Below, in pieces: positions 1 to 11,385 of a stretch of 64,000 bases of DNA (position 1 is its first letter; each line of letters starts with the position of its first letter). The notes beneath the pieces are model-generated. The model had not been told where the DNA came from and did not search any database. It saw only the letters and a list, made by a program, of their open reading frames with translations. The stretch lies in the NCBI GenBank assembly GCA_036852015.1, contig JAANDG010000198.1, forward strand, positions 124,001-188,000. Reading direction: 5' to 3'. This stretch comes from Pelodera strongyloides (Eukaryota; Nematoda; Chromadorea; Rhabditida; Rhabditidae). The translations under genes were made by a program, and so were the position numbers.

Positions 1-65
1 GAAAGTTGTGTACTTAAAGTATGGGTCATCCTGTTATTATGCTTTAATGCAAAACTATAACTGAC

Positions 66-901
66 CCCAGGCGAAAGTTTGGAATGCGAGCCCGATCCAG
101 ACGATGCTTTCCGTAGTTGGGATGCTGGTGCTATAAGACCTGACGCAGTCCGCGCACCAATCTTAGAGCCTTCTTTCTTCAGCTGCAAAACAAGCTTTAT
201 GTTAGAACATGAAGTTATAAACTGATGATCCAAGAGTAAGGCGTATTAGAACACTTTTAATATGAACCCTTCACCACTTCACCTTCACTGTTTGTTAAGC
301 AAGTTCTTTTATATTATTTTATACTGTAATTTTTCGTTTCATTGTTTCATTTCTTGCAATTTTTACACCGCGTAAGAAGCTGAGCCTCTTGAATGTGCTC
401 AGCCTGTGTGTGTTTCTCTCTTTTCATGTTAATTTACATTTGATACTGTTTTTCGTTTGCCTAAATAAAGAGTTTAATATATAATATATAATAAGAAACA
501 ATAAGGCAACAAAAATACCAATACGAACCTGCGATGGTCTTATAAATAGTCCGTGGTTGGGCTCGCAGGAGAAGTATTCAACTCCTTGCACAGTGCCATT
601 GTTCTTACCCTTGGGCTCGTCGAGAATGACACCAATCCATTCACCTTCGGAGAACTGAGTGGAACCTTTGAAGGCGATTCGACCCCTGCCATTCTTTTCT
701 AAACCACGAAGTACATTGCTAGTAATGCAATAATATATCGTAGCACACAAAAATGGAGTCCAAGGGATCAAATACAATTTTTTTCCAAGCAAAAAAAAAA
801 AGAAATAAAACAACAACAATATTCCCCTCAAACCACTAGTAGCTCCATTCGAAGCAAATTCAAAATATTTCACCTGTTTCAACTCGCGTTCCCACATCCA
901 T
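66..901 (-). CDS. dnc-1: dynactin subunit 1 (p150Glued), 5' end only
   Basis: This is the N-terminus of the dynactin p150 subunit, which ties cytoplasmic dynein to microtubules. Three exons read in phase on the minus strand: 901-874 (start ATG GAT GTG), 698-529 and 182-66, all with GT-AG borders; the gene continues off the left edge. The second exon is a complete CAP-Gly domain, with the signature GKNNGTVQGVEYF and a following NHGLFIRPSQ, at about residues 10-66. The third exon is basic and Ser/Ala-rich (LKKEGSKIGARTASG), like the microtubule-binding basic region after CAP-Gly in p150. The wording GSTQF..GEWIGVILDEPKGKNNG fits dynactin better than tubulin cofactor B or CLIP proteins. The ATG at 897 opens a longer unspliced frame, but that frame reads through an intron, so 901 is preferred. 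The gene is divergent from nog-1. Confidence 0.85.
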
Positions 902-1335
902 TTCAGTTCATCAACTCAATCCAACGGAGACAAGAAAGTCCTGTGTGTCTTAATAGTAAACTTAACCAACGGCAGAACGAACAAACTCTTCGCAAATCAC
1001 CAGGAGGAGATACAACGATGGATGCACATTCAATCGTGTAAAATGTAACAATTCAACTGCAAAGATACATAATAAAATATAATAAAGAAGAAAGAGCATT
1101 ATTCATTCAAATTTCAAAAATTCCTCGAATCCGACGAAAAAAATTAAAAAATCCAAAGAGTACATGCTGTTCCGAATTGCGATAGTTCTGAAATCTAGAA
1201 CGCCGTCAATAGTATAATCTCGTAGTTTACGAGAGAGTCACTTCTGGAGAGAGAGTGCAGAGAAAGAGAGCACCTCTTGATGAAAACTACGGAATAGTAC
1301 GAATTACGAAATTAGGGGCGTTTCCGTTTTGGGTT

Positions 1336-1612
1336 TCCAGGTTATGGGGTTTGCAAGTATGCCCGATTTTCCTTGCAAGTATCGAAAAATTTATCGTATC
1401 TTGGCACTACACGAGCATATCTACAGGCAGTTTTTACGACCGATCGCCACGGGACCAATTGTTCAACAAAAAATGTTATTGATGGCGGATTTTCTATAGT
1501 GCGGATGTGTCAAAATTACGGTAAAAGTGTGTAAAAAGCACACGATTTTGCGAATTGATACTTGCAAGGAAAACTCGCGGTTTTTGGCATACTTGCAAAC
1601 CCCATAATCCCA
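1336..1612. repeat. hairpin element with ATGGGGTTTGCAAGTATGCC inverted ends
   Basis: The sequence ATGGGGTTTGCAAGTATGCC near 1345-1364 reappears as its reverse complement near 1589-1608. The arms continue inward with matching CTTGCAAG and GATACTTGC blocks. It is a short non-autonomous inverted-repeat element with no coding capacity. Related end sequences occur at 1615-1767, 3460-3552 and 31240-31407. Confidence 0.75.
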
Positions 1613-1614
1613 AA

Positions 1615-1767
1615 AGTTCGGTGTCATACGCTACCGTATTTCTGCACGAAAACTAAACTGCATATATAATATGAAAAATTAATTAAAAATGTGAAAAAAA
1701 TTAAAAAAAAAATTCTCGTGTAGTTCCAATATACTGTAAGTTTTTGCCATACTCGGAAACCCCATTA
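1615..1767. repeat. second member of the CCCCATTA-ended hairpin family
   Basis: It starts with AGTTCGGTGTCATAC and ends with TTTTTGCCATACTCGGAAACCCCATTAA. Inside are CTACCGTATTTCTGCACGAAAACT and TCTCGTGTAGTTCCAATATACTG. The copy at 31240-31407 shares these blocks in the same order, so this is a dispersed family. No protein is encoded. Confidence 0.65.
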
Positions 1768-2361
1768 ATTTCACGGAAATATTTCTGCCGTTTTGACCGA
1801 AGAAAATATTTATTGCACCTATTCTTCTCGTAGAGGTAGTTCTAGGATTGTTATTAATAGGGCATCAAGAAATGTTCGGAAACATTCATTTGTCCATAGA
1901 ACTTCCCTTATGATTGAACAAAACGTTACTTCGAATTTGCTTCGAATTTGCGTGTTTATTTTACTACCACTTTATTATGTTTTATTGATTTAGTATGTGT
2001 ATTTTATAACACAAACTGCACGTTACATTGCTTTCTTTGATTGTCTTTGTGCGTAATAAATTATTATTATTATATTTGAAGGGACAGGCTCACGAGAAAA
2101 ACAAAGTTAGCGACTTTGCCATAATATTCCAGTTCTCCATGCGACTTTCCACATGGGGACGTCCTTGTGCAGGTATAGCTACTAGACACGGCATTTATGA
2201 TATACCCACTCTCCGTATTATCCTTTTTTTGTATGTATATTTATAATGCATTAGGCTATGTGCAAATTAAAACATTTTGCTAGTATTATAATCGGCAATT
2301 TTAAATTTGCACGCAGTCCGATTAAACCATCTGCTGAAATGTATGTACGATAATAATAATA
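1768..2361. other. AT-rich spacer, no gene recognised
   Basis: Two short open frames (66 and 72 codons) occur, but neither resembles a known domain nor has splice or trans-splice context. A fragment AAGGGACAGGCTCACGAG near 2079 resembles the end of the TTAA element at 18355-18750. Confidence 0.5.
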
Positions 2362-2460
2362 ATATCTTTATTGGAATGCAGCAGAGCATAACAAACCAAA
2401 AGGTACCCTAAGATTTCGATGCGATAAAGACACCAATATACTAACAAGGGACCGATAGTA
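2362..2460 (-). repeat. 3' tail of a non-LTR retroposon
   Basis: On the minus strand this reads GGTCCCTTGTTAGTATATTGG, then TCTTAGGGTACCTTTTGG, then CCAATAAAG and an (ATT)n tail. That is a poly(A) signal followed by a microsatellite tail, typical of RTE/CR1-like LINEs and their SINEs. The same block order recurs at 8560-8672, 9755-9815, 27040-27192 and 46045-46185. Here it directly follows an ORF1-like reading frame on the same strand and appears to be its 3' UTR. Confidence 0.75.
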
Positions 2461-2499
2461 ATAGATACAAAAGAAAATAGTTATATTAAATATTATAAT

Positions 2500-3222
2500 T
2501 CAATAGCCAAAGCGTTCTTTTTCCATCTTTGCTACCATTGCCAACATACGATCAACAGAATTTGACATAGCTACATGATCGACATTTGGATCGCTTACAA
2601 CTACAACATTTGATACAGGCAATTGTTTACGCTCAACGAGAGCCTCATTAGCCTGTGGCAATTGTGGGGAAATCGGGGATATTTGGCAATTATTGACAAT
2701 ACGGGGTTGTTCAATTGTCTGCGGGGTCGAAGGTTGTTGTTGAGAAGTTGCGGGTTCTTCGGTTTCTGCACGTAAGCGAGCTTCTTGCCGGCGAATAAAG
2801 CCTTCGTGACGCTGTTGGGGTGTTTCTGCTCGGCGAACATTCAGATGGGACAGCTCGGGAGAATCCTTGATCCTTGCAGCAAGCTCCTTAAAGAAAGGCG
2901 GACGGAAACCAGGCTTCATAGCACATAAAATAGGTCTAGGACGGTTGTTGAGTTTGCCCATACGGCCAACAATATAAAAGGAGTCGGGTGAGTAATTGCA
3001 CAATGACATGATTTTAGAAACGGTTTCAAAGTCAATACTCACCCGATTTTCCTCCTGTGCGTTGAGAATGACGAATTGGTGTTTTAGTTCATTGCGGCGG
3101 AAACATTCGTTCAGTTCTTCTCGAATAAAGGCCTTTAGATCAGAAAATAATTCGGAGATATTTTGGCGGATAGGAATATCGGGGCGAGAGATTGGCGTGG
3201 AAGTTTGATTAGGGTAGATCAT
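2500..3222 (-). CDS. LINE ORF1-like protein (possibly mobile-element derived)
   Basis: A 240-codon open frame from ATG at 3222 (MIYPNQTS...) to the stop at 2500. The N-terminal half is charged and probably helical (ISELFSDLKAFIREELNECF). The middle contains IVGRMGKLNNRPRPILCAM, resembling the nucleic-acid-binding RRM-like segment of LINE ORF1 proteins, where a GK...RPRPI motif is common. The C-terminal third is Gln/Pro-rich and probably disordered. The open frame extends upstream to 3570, but that extension is translated hairpin repeat, so I start at 3222. No reverse transcriptase follows: 40 bases beyond the stop comes a retroposon 3' tail. It could be an internally deleted LINE, a non-autonomous ORF1-only element, or a captured host gene. 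Assignment is by motif resemblance only. Confidence 0.5.
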   Translation of the reverse strand: MIYPNQTSTPISRPDIPIRQNISELFSDLKAFIREELNECFRRNELKHQFVILNAQEENRVSIDFETVSKIMSLCNYSPDSFYIVGRMGKLNNRPRPILCAMKPGFRPPFFKELAARIKDSPELSHLNVRRAETPQQRHEGFIRRQEARLRAETEEPATSQQQPSTPQTIEQPRIVNNCQISPISPQLPQANEALVERKQLPVSNVVVVSDPNVDHVAMSNSVDRMLAMVAKMEKERFGY

Positions 3223-3459
3223 ATTGGCGGACACGACCGCTCTATGCCAGTGCAGAGGGTACGAGTGATAAGGAAAAAACAGCGCATTTGGCTTCCAAGT
3301 ATCAAATGTGCATCTCGTGTACGATTTTTGCATACACCTTTGAAAGTTAGAAAATGCACCATTGATGATACTAGACGAGGCGAAAATGCACAGTTTATGC
3401 ACGCTTGAAAAAAATAGTCCTGTGGCTACCTGCCCCGGGACCATTTTTTGGCGGTATGT

Positions 3460-3552
3460 AGTTGTTCTCGTGTAGCGCCAATCTACGGTAATTTTTGCCA
3501 CACTTGGAAGCAAAAATCGGCAATTTTTGCCATACATCGAGACCCCATTAGT
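3460..3552. repeat. one end of the CCCCATTA hairpin family
   Basis: TCTCGTGTAGCGCCAATCTACGG is followed by TTTTTGCCATACATCGAGACCCCATTAG, matching the right ends at 1725-1767 and 31350-31407. It is translated in the upstream extension of the ORF1-like frame, which is why that extension is not treated as coding. Confidence 0.65.
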
Positions 3553-4411
3553 CATATTGAGTGTCCTCAATGGCGTCGAAAGCCATAATTTGGGCGGGTA
3601 TCATGTCGCGGATTAACAGAAATACATACTTTTCATCCAATTCAGTAACAAATTGGCGTTTTTGGGAGTTTACACAAAATGCGCAAAACGCAATGCAAAA
3701 TACTTATCCATATCACTGCTGTGATTATTGAACGTTTTCCTCACATTCTACTGTCTTTTTATCCTAACTCCGAAATTGCTGTGCGAGAAAAAAAATCGCG
3801 CGCGGCAAAACGTAGCGGACGCGCAGAGTGAGGATCCGCCTCTTTCATGACTTGCACTGCAAACTGGTAGCGAACGCGCAGACGAAGACACCGCCTTTTT
3901 CATTGCGCAAAACTGAAATTTTTCGTTTTTTGACGAATTTTTCATCAAAACTTTTGTTTTATTTTTGTTTGATTGTTCTTATAGATAGTTGGCACATCGC
4001 AGATTACACGTCTCTTTAGTCGCATTCTCGAATTCTATCAAACTTTTACCACTTTTGGGTTCTTTGTTGAAGAAAGTTCGGTAAAAGACTGGAAATGAGC
4101 GCGGGTCGAGCTAGAAAAATCATGGAACGTCATAACTTCTTATATAAAAACCGGGGGTAGTTTTTCTCGATAGATTCCGAATCAGCGCTAAAAACTGTCC
4201 GGAATTGCGGCCAAAAAAAAAATTTTGAGGTTGCATTTCACTTTCACTTCTTTTGTGACATTTACCTATTTGGCACTCAGTGGTTCGAGTTGATCAATGT
4301 TGCACATTGTAGCATCGTCATGTTCTTGGTACCGCAGTATTTTATTAAAGTATTTTGTTCTACATCTATGTTTGCTTTTGACCTGGCCTCTTGTTTTTTA
4401 TTCGTTAAGGC
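3553..4411. other. promoter-side spacer between dnc-1 and nog-1, no gene
   Basis: No domain-bearing frame is seen. A short GC-rich patch at about 3785-3845 (CGCGCGCGGC, GTAGCGGACGCGCAG) contrasts with the AT-rich surroundings and contains an imperfect repeat of GTAGC(G)GA(A)CGCGCAGA. The nog-1 promoter is presumably here, but I cannot point to a motif. Confidence 0.4.
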
Positions 4412-4423
4412 GCTGTTCTTTAG
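4412..4423 (+). promoter_or_regulatory. probable trans-splice acceptor of nog-1
   Basis: GCTGTTCTTTAG is a good 3' splice site with no in-phase upstream exon. It lies 25 bases before the nog-1 ATG, as expected for spliced-leader addition in nematodes. Confidence 0.5.
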
Positions 4424-4447
4424 AAATTCTCCTTGGGAACCGTCAAA

Positions 4448-7400
4448 ATGGCGGCCGCAACACAGTATAATTTTAAGCGGATCACCGTTGTTCCTACCGC
4501 ATCGGTAAGTTATCTTTGATTTCGTGGTATATGGATCCTGTTATAGTCATGCGAGTTATGTAAATGCGAGCCGCGAACTCGTTTTCTAGAAAACAACTGA
4601 TTAAATCATTCGAATATTGATTGCTTTGTCCTGAAGTTTTGTTTCCTTGTGTTGATGTGGCATCAGACATGAGATGGCCTTTTTATACGGTTCTGGTGAA
4701 GGAGACTATGCTAATCTGACTGTGCAAGGTCTCTTCTTTATTGGTGGAAGATCACGTAAACAGGAGTATTTATTTTTTAAGAACTAAAGGATTAATTTTC
4801 AGGAACTAAAAGAAGTTGTGCTGTCAAAAACTCAGAGGAAAACACCAACAGTCGTTCACAAGCAGTATTCGATTGGAAGAATCCGCGCTTTTTATGCCAG
4901 GTGCCTAATTTGTTTCTCGTGAAAGTGAATTATCGCTTCTTTCGAATTGTAGTGTTTTATAGTCATACAAAATTGCGTAACTAATCTGTTGATTTTTCAG
5001 AAAGGTCAAGTTTATGCAACAAACTCTCCACGACAAGCTTACTCAGATCATCCAAGAGTTTCCTAAGATGGAGGTATTTCACACATTTCTTTATTACCTA
5101 TATATCAACTTCATTGCCTGTTTAGTGCGTTTTTTGGATTAAACATTAAATTGTGATGTTCTTTGATTCATTTGTTTTCCATCTTTATCAGACTATCATG
5201 AAATGCTTGTTCAGGAAATCCATCCCTTCTATAACGACTTGATGAACATTCTATACGATCGTGACCACTACAAGATCGCCCTTGGACAAATGAATACTGC
5301 CAGACATCTGGTCGATGGGTACGTTTTGTTGAATAAATTAATTTCTACTATTTGCTTATTATCAAAAATTATTTCGAAAATATGCAGCGCGGAACGAACA
5401 AAAATAACACATTTAAACCATGTGACTTCCAATCTCTTTAAACCAGGTGACTTCCAGTTATATTATTGAAGGAACAGAAGACAGAAAATTACCTTCATCA
5501 TCTATAGACTATATTCATCATCACTGTATTAGAAACAGGCCAATCTCTTTAAGTACGTCGACTTACAGTAGAGAATCATGTTCCCTATATATTCCAATAA
5601 AGGTCGGCTTTACCGGCTGCGAGGCTCCTATTGATAAAATTGTATGTTTCAGAATTGCCCGTGAGTATGTGCGTTTGATGAAGTATGCTGATTCGCTATA
5701 TCGCTGCAAAATGCTCAAACGTGCTGCACTGGGTAGAATGGTCAAACTGCTGAAGAGACAGAAGAGTTCATTTGAGTATCTAGAGCAGGTAATTCTTAAT
5801 AATGTTTTTTTCCCAGTTGTGTGAGCTATGTTTGCCTCCCTCGGTGTATTATTGCTGGATTTATAAATATGTATTTTCTTTACACTGAAACCCCTTCATT
5901 TCGTTTAGGTGCGTCAACACTTGTCACGTCTGCCGAGTATTGACCCTACTACAAGGTATGATTTTCAATCCTTGTTGTCATTGTCATTTATCCTCTTTTT
6001 TTACAAAGAGAAAAACTATTTTTTTATGGAAGTCGGGAGTACAATTATTATAATTAGCTTATGAATTATGGTGTTATGAAAAAAGTAAGCATGGTATAGA
6101 AAGCATGAGGCAAGCCAGCCAGGGAGCATAAACACTGATCCATCTCTGAGTACGTAGCTAGTACGTACTACCTTTGTCGAGCTCACTTTTAACCTGGAAG
6201 TTTACTCCCTGGAGATGGAGAGTTATGTATTTGCGCCTTTGTACTACTATTTCATTGTTTGTTTACAGAACGCTGATTTTGTGCGGTTTCCCCAACGTTG
6301 GAAAGTCTTCGTTCATCAATAAGGTTTGCATTTTGCACTATTTCTCGTGTTCTTCCTAACAGACAAGTTATGTACGTGTTTATTTTCATAACATTTATGT
6401 TATCCCTGTCCTTTGTCAAACATATTATTTATATTTAGATACTTAAATAGTTGTTATGTTTAGGTTACCCGTGCTGATGTCGAAGTTCAACCGTACGCTT
6501 TCACCACAAAGGCTCTTTATGTTGGACACTTGGATTATAAATTCCTGCGATGGCAAGTGAGTCTTTTTGACGTACATTTACATAATCACATCATCATTAT
6601 ATTAGTTTCCGTTTTTTATTCACATAGAAGATTCTACTTCTACTTTTGTTTGTTTTTTAGTTCTTACTTTTTCTTCCAGATGATTGATACACCCGGTATC
6701 CTTGATCAGCCACTTGAGGACAGAAACACTATTGAGATGCAGGTACACTGGTTGCATTCACTTTTTTGCTTTTTACTATGAAATTTCAACAAATTTTCAC
6801 CACTTGTTGATGGTTTAGGATCAGGTTTCAACGTCTTGAATTTTGACTCTTTAATTTATTGATTGATGATAGATAGATTATACATGAGTTTTTTGGTATA
6901 AAAAACCGACGAAATTGGGAAGTGTTTAAAGGACTTGTGTTGTCATTTTTTTTTTGGTTTGCCTTTACATTTACGTTGCGGTTCCAAGTGATTGGGAGTG
7001 TAGGTATTGGACTAAACCCGAAGAGCATAGCATCGAGAGGTTGATGATCCCACGCTTAACTCTCTCGTGTGTTTAGGCAGTCACAGCACTTGCTCATCTG
7101 AAAGCTTCAATTCTGTTCATCATGGATATTAGTGAACAGTGTGATCGATCTATCGAAGAACAGGTCAGTGACTGACGGACAAAAATTAATGAGTCAGTCT
7201 TTTCGCATCCTGCTATCTTGCATTTTTTTGAGCTGGATGTTGTCTGAGTTGTCTCCTTTTTATTGCTTAGCGAGAGATTATTAAATAATAATAATTCAGG
7301 TCCGCCTTTTCGAATCTATCCGTCCTTTGTTCGCCAACAAACCGACGGTTGTTTGCTTGAACAAGATTGATATTCGTCGAAGATCCGAGCTTCCAGCAGA

Positions 7401-10400
7401 GAAGGTAGGTTTCTTTGTTGTTACTAATGTTACTTGTAAACGTAACTTGACTTGTATTATGGAAAGTTATTTTTTGATAGCTATGCTGCTGTGCGTAAAT
7501 TTATGCATAACTAATTCTACTGTAGGAAAATTGTCGTATGTAATTCGTAATTAATACCCCGTTATCGTTTTCCAGGAGGCCCTTCTTGCCAAGCTCGAGG
7601 AAGAAGGCGTCCCAATTATGGAGATGAGCACAATGGTCAATGAAGGAGTCATGGAGATCAGGGACAAGGTATTTGTGAATTTCTGGTTATCATTTACATC
7701 ATACATACCTTGTGTGGTGACTCTTTTCGAGCTGTCTGTCAACTAATAAACCAGTCATTCTGATAAGCGTAGTACCAAAACCTCGTGACTTGTTCGGTTT
7801 TGTGATTTGTATTTGTACCGATTTGGTTTCAGGCCTGCGATGGTCTTCTCGCCCAGCGTGTTGAGCAGAAGTTGCTGCAGAAGAAGAAGGTTCTTGGAGA
7901 TGGAATTCTGAGCAAAGTTCATGTCGCCTATCCGATTCCCAGAGATCAAAAGGTATGTCTTTATGTTTAAGTTACATTTGTTATCATGATATACCTTGTT
8001 TATCTATTTGTATTCTCTAGGCAACCCTTACCATTGTTGAATAGCACGATCGTTTGCGTTTCGTGCATCCGTTGGTGAAAAACACCGTGAATGGAACCTT
8101 CCTCCCGAAATTTGCAATATATTCCCTCCAAAAATGGTCCCTCGAACAGTCTTGTCCGATCGTATAGGCCCGGACTTATGATGTGCTTCCAGGTTCGCGC
8201 TCCCTTCATTCCTCTGGCTGCCCTGAAGAGGAAGGTGCAACAGAAGACTGTAGAGAGAATGGAGACCGAGGAGGGCGGAGGCAATGGAGGAAGCATTTCT
8301 CACCAGAGAGATGAGAATATGAGGAAATTGGAAAGAGAAATCGAAATGGAGCTGGATGATGAGTGAGTGTTTTGAATAGTAGATTTGACCTTGATAAGTA
8401 AATTGGCGAAATATATTTTGAATTTTTATTATACTCAAAAGAGCGCAACGCCGTGAGAGACTATGAACAAGAAAGATCAAAGTAGGTCAGTAGGTGATAT
8501 GGATACTTGGATATAATTTCCACCAAATATAATAGAAGATCAAATATTACGTATATACTATGGCCCTTTGTCAGTATGAGATGTTTTTATACGCATTGCC
8601 GTCTTAGGGTGCCTTTTGATTATATGTTATTTATGTAATCAATAAACCTTTATTATTGTTATTATTATTATACTTATCTATAATTGCAAATTGTGGTGGA
8701 CGGTGAATTGGTTATTTGCGCTGTCGACTGAGCATTTATTTATTCGGTGGTGTTGAGCAAAAACTAGTGCATTTATATTATTTGCAATTTTTTAGCTACA
8801 TCCTTGACCTCAAGAAGTACTATCTGTTGAAAAATCCGGAGGAGAAATATGACGTCATCCCGGAAATCTGGGAGGGACACAACATTTCCGACTTTGTCGA
8901 TCCCGAAATTGAAGCAGTGAGTTGTTATTAATTTACTGTTAGTGACTACTTTCATGTGTTCTTATTATTTGCCCAGAGGTTCCTTGTTCCTTCTGAATCA
9001 TTCTTATTATTTGCCCCAGAAGTTACTTCTGAATCAATGCCCATACTAGTGTCTCTTGAATATGCATATTGCATTTTTCTACTTATAACCCCCTTTTGCA
9101 GAAGCTGACCGCTCTTCTTGAAGAAGAAAAGATGCGCGAGGAAGCCGGTGAATACGACAATGTACGTTGTTTTTAGTAAAAAAATTATGTTTACTTTGAT
9201 TCTGGTGAATCCTATCAAATCCACCCTTTTTTATTTCCTACACGAACATAATTGTAGGACCTTGATTCGGACGATGAAGAAACGAGTGGATTGTTGGAGA
9301 CAGCCAAGATGATCAGAGAAAAGGAGGACTTGATGAGGTGAGGGGAAAGAATAGAATATTTTGGAGTGTGAAAAATATGGTATTAGCTATTGTCTCAGGA
9401 GATGACTATTTCCTTGTCGTAGAATTCTGCCCACGTAATCCGCGACATTCCCTTTAAAAGTGAAATCATCATGTGCACACTGATACGGCTTGGTTCTAAA
9501 TTATTTGAAAATGTTTCCAGAATTGAGCAGCGCTTGAAGAGAACGAACCGTGCTGTCCACGTCTCTCGGTCAATTGTGCGGAAGAGAGATCGTTCAGTAT
9601 CCAGACTCGAGAAGGACCTGGGAGAACTGGGTGTCGATGTGAGTTATTAGATTCATGGATATCTGATTATCGTTTACTTTTTAACTTTGTATTGGAAACG
9701 AGTAGTATGGACGAAGAAGACAAGTTCTCGAGGTAGTGGCTATTAGCTCGCAAACCAAAAGATATCCTAAGATGTTGGTGCGGCAAGGACACCAGCATAC
9801 TAACTAACAAGAGACCGTGTGCATCAATACGTTGCATATGAAGCTGAAACTGGTGTATAATAGTGTATTTATGAAACCTGTGGTATGACAAAGTATGTTT
9901 AGTTTCATTATGATAGTTACTGATGAATATCGTTTAGATCAGCGCGAAGAAGATGAAGAACCTGATGGGAACAGCAGAGAAGTCGCCAACGACCATGAAG
10001 ATCAAAGTATGTGGTGTTTTTGTTAGCGATCTTTTGTGTTGTGCCTTTTCGTCGTAGAGTTTATTGTACTCTCTGCGAATTTACTTTGGATCACATAGTG
10101 AACTTAATAAAATTGTTGGCTTGTTCCTTTCGCATCCGTCATTATGGCGCCACCAGTCCACTAAAATACGACTGTTTGTGTTTATTTGCTATCTTCTTTG
10201 CGAATTAGCCCATTAGCCGTAAATGTTTACAGGTTGGACGCGAACGTTCCCTATCGGCTGTTCGACCGGCTTCAAGAGACGTGCGAGGCATTCCGGACGA
10301 GAAGGTTTGTTTGAATTATTTATCATTTTACTTCACGCGTGTTTTTTTGTGGTTTGTTCTTGTATCTCTCAACACGCAATTGGCATGTATCTTGTGTAAT

Positions 10401-10854
10401 CATTTGTATTGTATTTCAGGACAGAACAAAGGCTCGAAAGTTGCACAAGATGGTGCAGAGGCCTTTCCAGAACAAGATGAAGGTGGGTGTATTATGATTT
10501 GTCTTTCTAGTTTTTATTTATTTATTGGTGAATAACACCAGATGATGGATGTACTTCGCAATTTGTATGCTGTATGATGAAGTGAATGTTACATGAACGC
10601 ATTCGTACTGACTGGCGTTCACATATCATCCTGGTGTACAAGAAATACACATTCTCCTGTTAATTTTGTGTAACTTAGTAGTTTAGAGAGGTGTGAAACA
10701 ATTCAAAGACGACTGTTTAAAAAAAAAAATTTTTGTCAGTTTTGTATGTGCCGTTGTTTTTCAGGTCACAGAATCCGACAGAAAGATTGGAGCAAAGATG
10801 CCAAAGCATTTGTTCTCAGGAAAGAGAGGAATCGGAAAGACAGACAGGAGATAA
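4448..10854 (+). CDS. nog-1: nucleolar GTP-binding protein 1 (60S ribosome assembly GTPase)
   Basis: 657 residues from 22 exons: 4448-4504, 4803-4900, 5001-5073, 5215-5318, 5653-5788, 5909-5955, 6269-6323, 6464-6556, 6680-6742, 7077-7163, 7300-7404, 7576-7668, 7833-7952, 8193-8362, 8796-8916, 9102-9161, 9258-9337, 9521-9638, 9938-10006, 10233-10304, 10420-10482, 10765-10854. All junctions keep frame. NOG1 (GTPBP4) is a nucleolar GTPase needed for pre-60S maturation. The N-terminal NOG1 helical domain ([10 protein letters not shown]...[16 protein letters not shown]) precedes the GTPase motifs: G1 GFPNVGKSS at 178-186, G3 DTPG at 224-227 and G4 NKID at 292-295. The region [18 protein letters not shown] and a basic C-terminus ([15 protein letters not shown]) are family hallmarks. 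Length is close to the human protein (634). Introns 14 and 18 carry retroposon tails. It is the first gene of a probable two-gene operon. Confidence 0.96.
8560..8672 (+). repeat. retroposon 3' tail in nog-1 intron 14
   Basis: GGCCCTTTGTCAGTATGAG, GCCGTCTTAGGGTGCCTTTTG and ATCAATAAACCTTTATTATTGTTATTATTATTA occur in the same order as in the copies at 2362-2460 and 46045-46185. An AATAAA precedes a (TTA)n tail. Confidence 0.75.
9755..9815 (-). repeat. truncated retroposon tail in nog-1 intron 18
   Basis: CAAACCAAAAGATATCCTAAGATG followed by CAAGGACACCAGCATACTAAC and CAAGAGACC mirrors the minus-strand copy at 2362-2460. The AATAAA and microsatellite part is missing or too diverged to see. Confidence 0.6.
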
Positions 10855-11385
10855 TTTGCGAGATCCAATTATTATTTTTTTGTCATTATATATCATTCTT
10901 TTATGGCAATTTGGTCTTATTCACTCTCTTTCTCCGTTTCCATGTATTTTGTGTCTAAACGGATGTGGCTGTGAGATATATCATGCCTTGTCCAATATAT
11001 AGTTACTTGTTACTCATAGAATTTGGCAGACCAATTGTTATTTGTTATGGTCGATAACTTTTTTATTGTTTTCATTGTTCTTTCTTTCTCGTTGTTAATA
11101 TGTAATATGGACTGCTTGGAAATTAGTGCTTGAATTGTTGTGTTCTGGAGTTGTTTTTTGTTAACTGTTTGTCAGCGTTGTTGGAGTTTTGCGTTTGCCG
11201 AATGAGTTCCCTGAGAAGAAAATAAATTGTTTTGATATTGGTTTATTGTTTGAAGTATAGCGTCTTGTCGTTATTCATTACTTTGAGATGTTTCTGGGTA
11301 TGGTAGTGGGGGAGAGGTGAGAGGAATGCTTGAATTTTGGGTCTATTTGTAGTTTTTAGTGATTGAATGTAAATTCTAAATTCAG
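10855..11385 (+). promoter_or_regulatory. nog-1 3' UTR and intercistronic region with trans-splice acceptor
   Basis: AATAAA at about 11219-11224 is the likely nog-1 poly(A) signal. About 160 bases later CTAAATTCAG abuts the rrp-8 ATG directly, leaving no room for a 5' UTR. A short gap ending in a 3' splice site at the start codon is the classic nematode operon arrangement, in which the downstream mRNA receives a spliced leader. Confidence 0.7.

Noticed and set aside
3223..3570. N-terminal extension giving a 356-codon frame
   Set aside because: The extension translates a dispersed hairpin repeat end (3460-3552) and low-similarity spacer, so it is unlikely to be coding.
8010..8192. Extra coding sequence after a possible acceptor TTCTCTAG in nog-1 intron 13
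   Set aside because: It hits a stop after a few codons, while the acceptor at 8191-8192 restores the NOG1 family sequence in frame.
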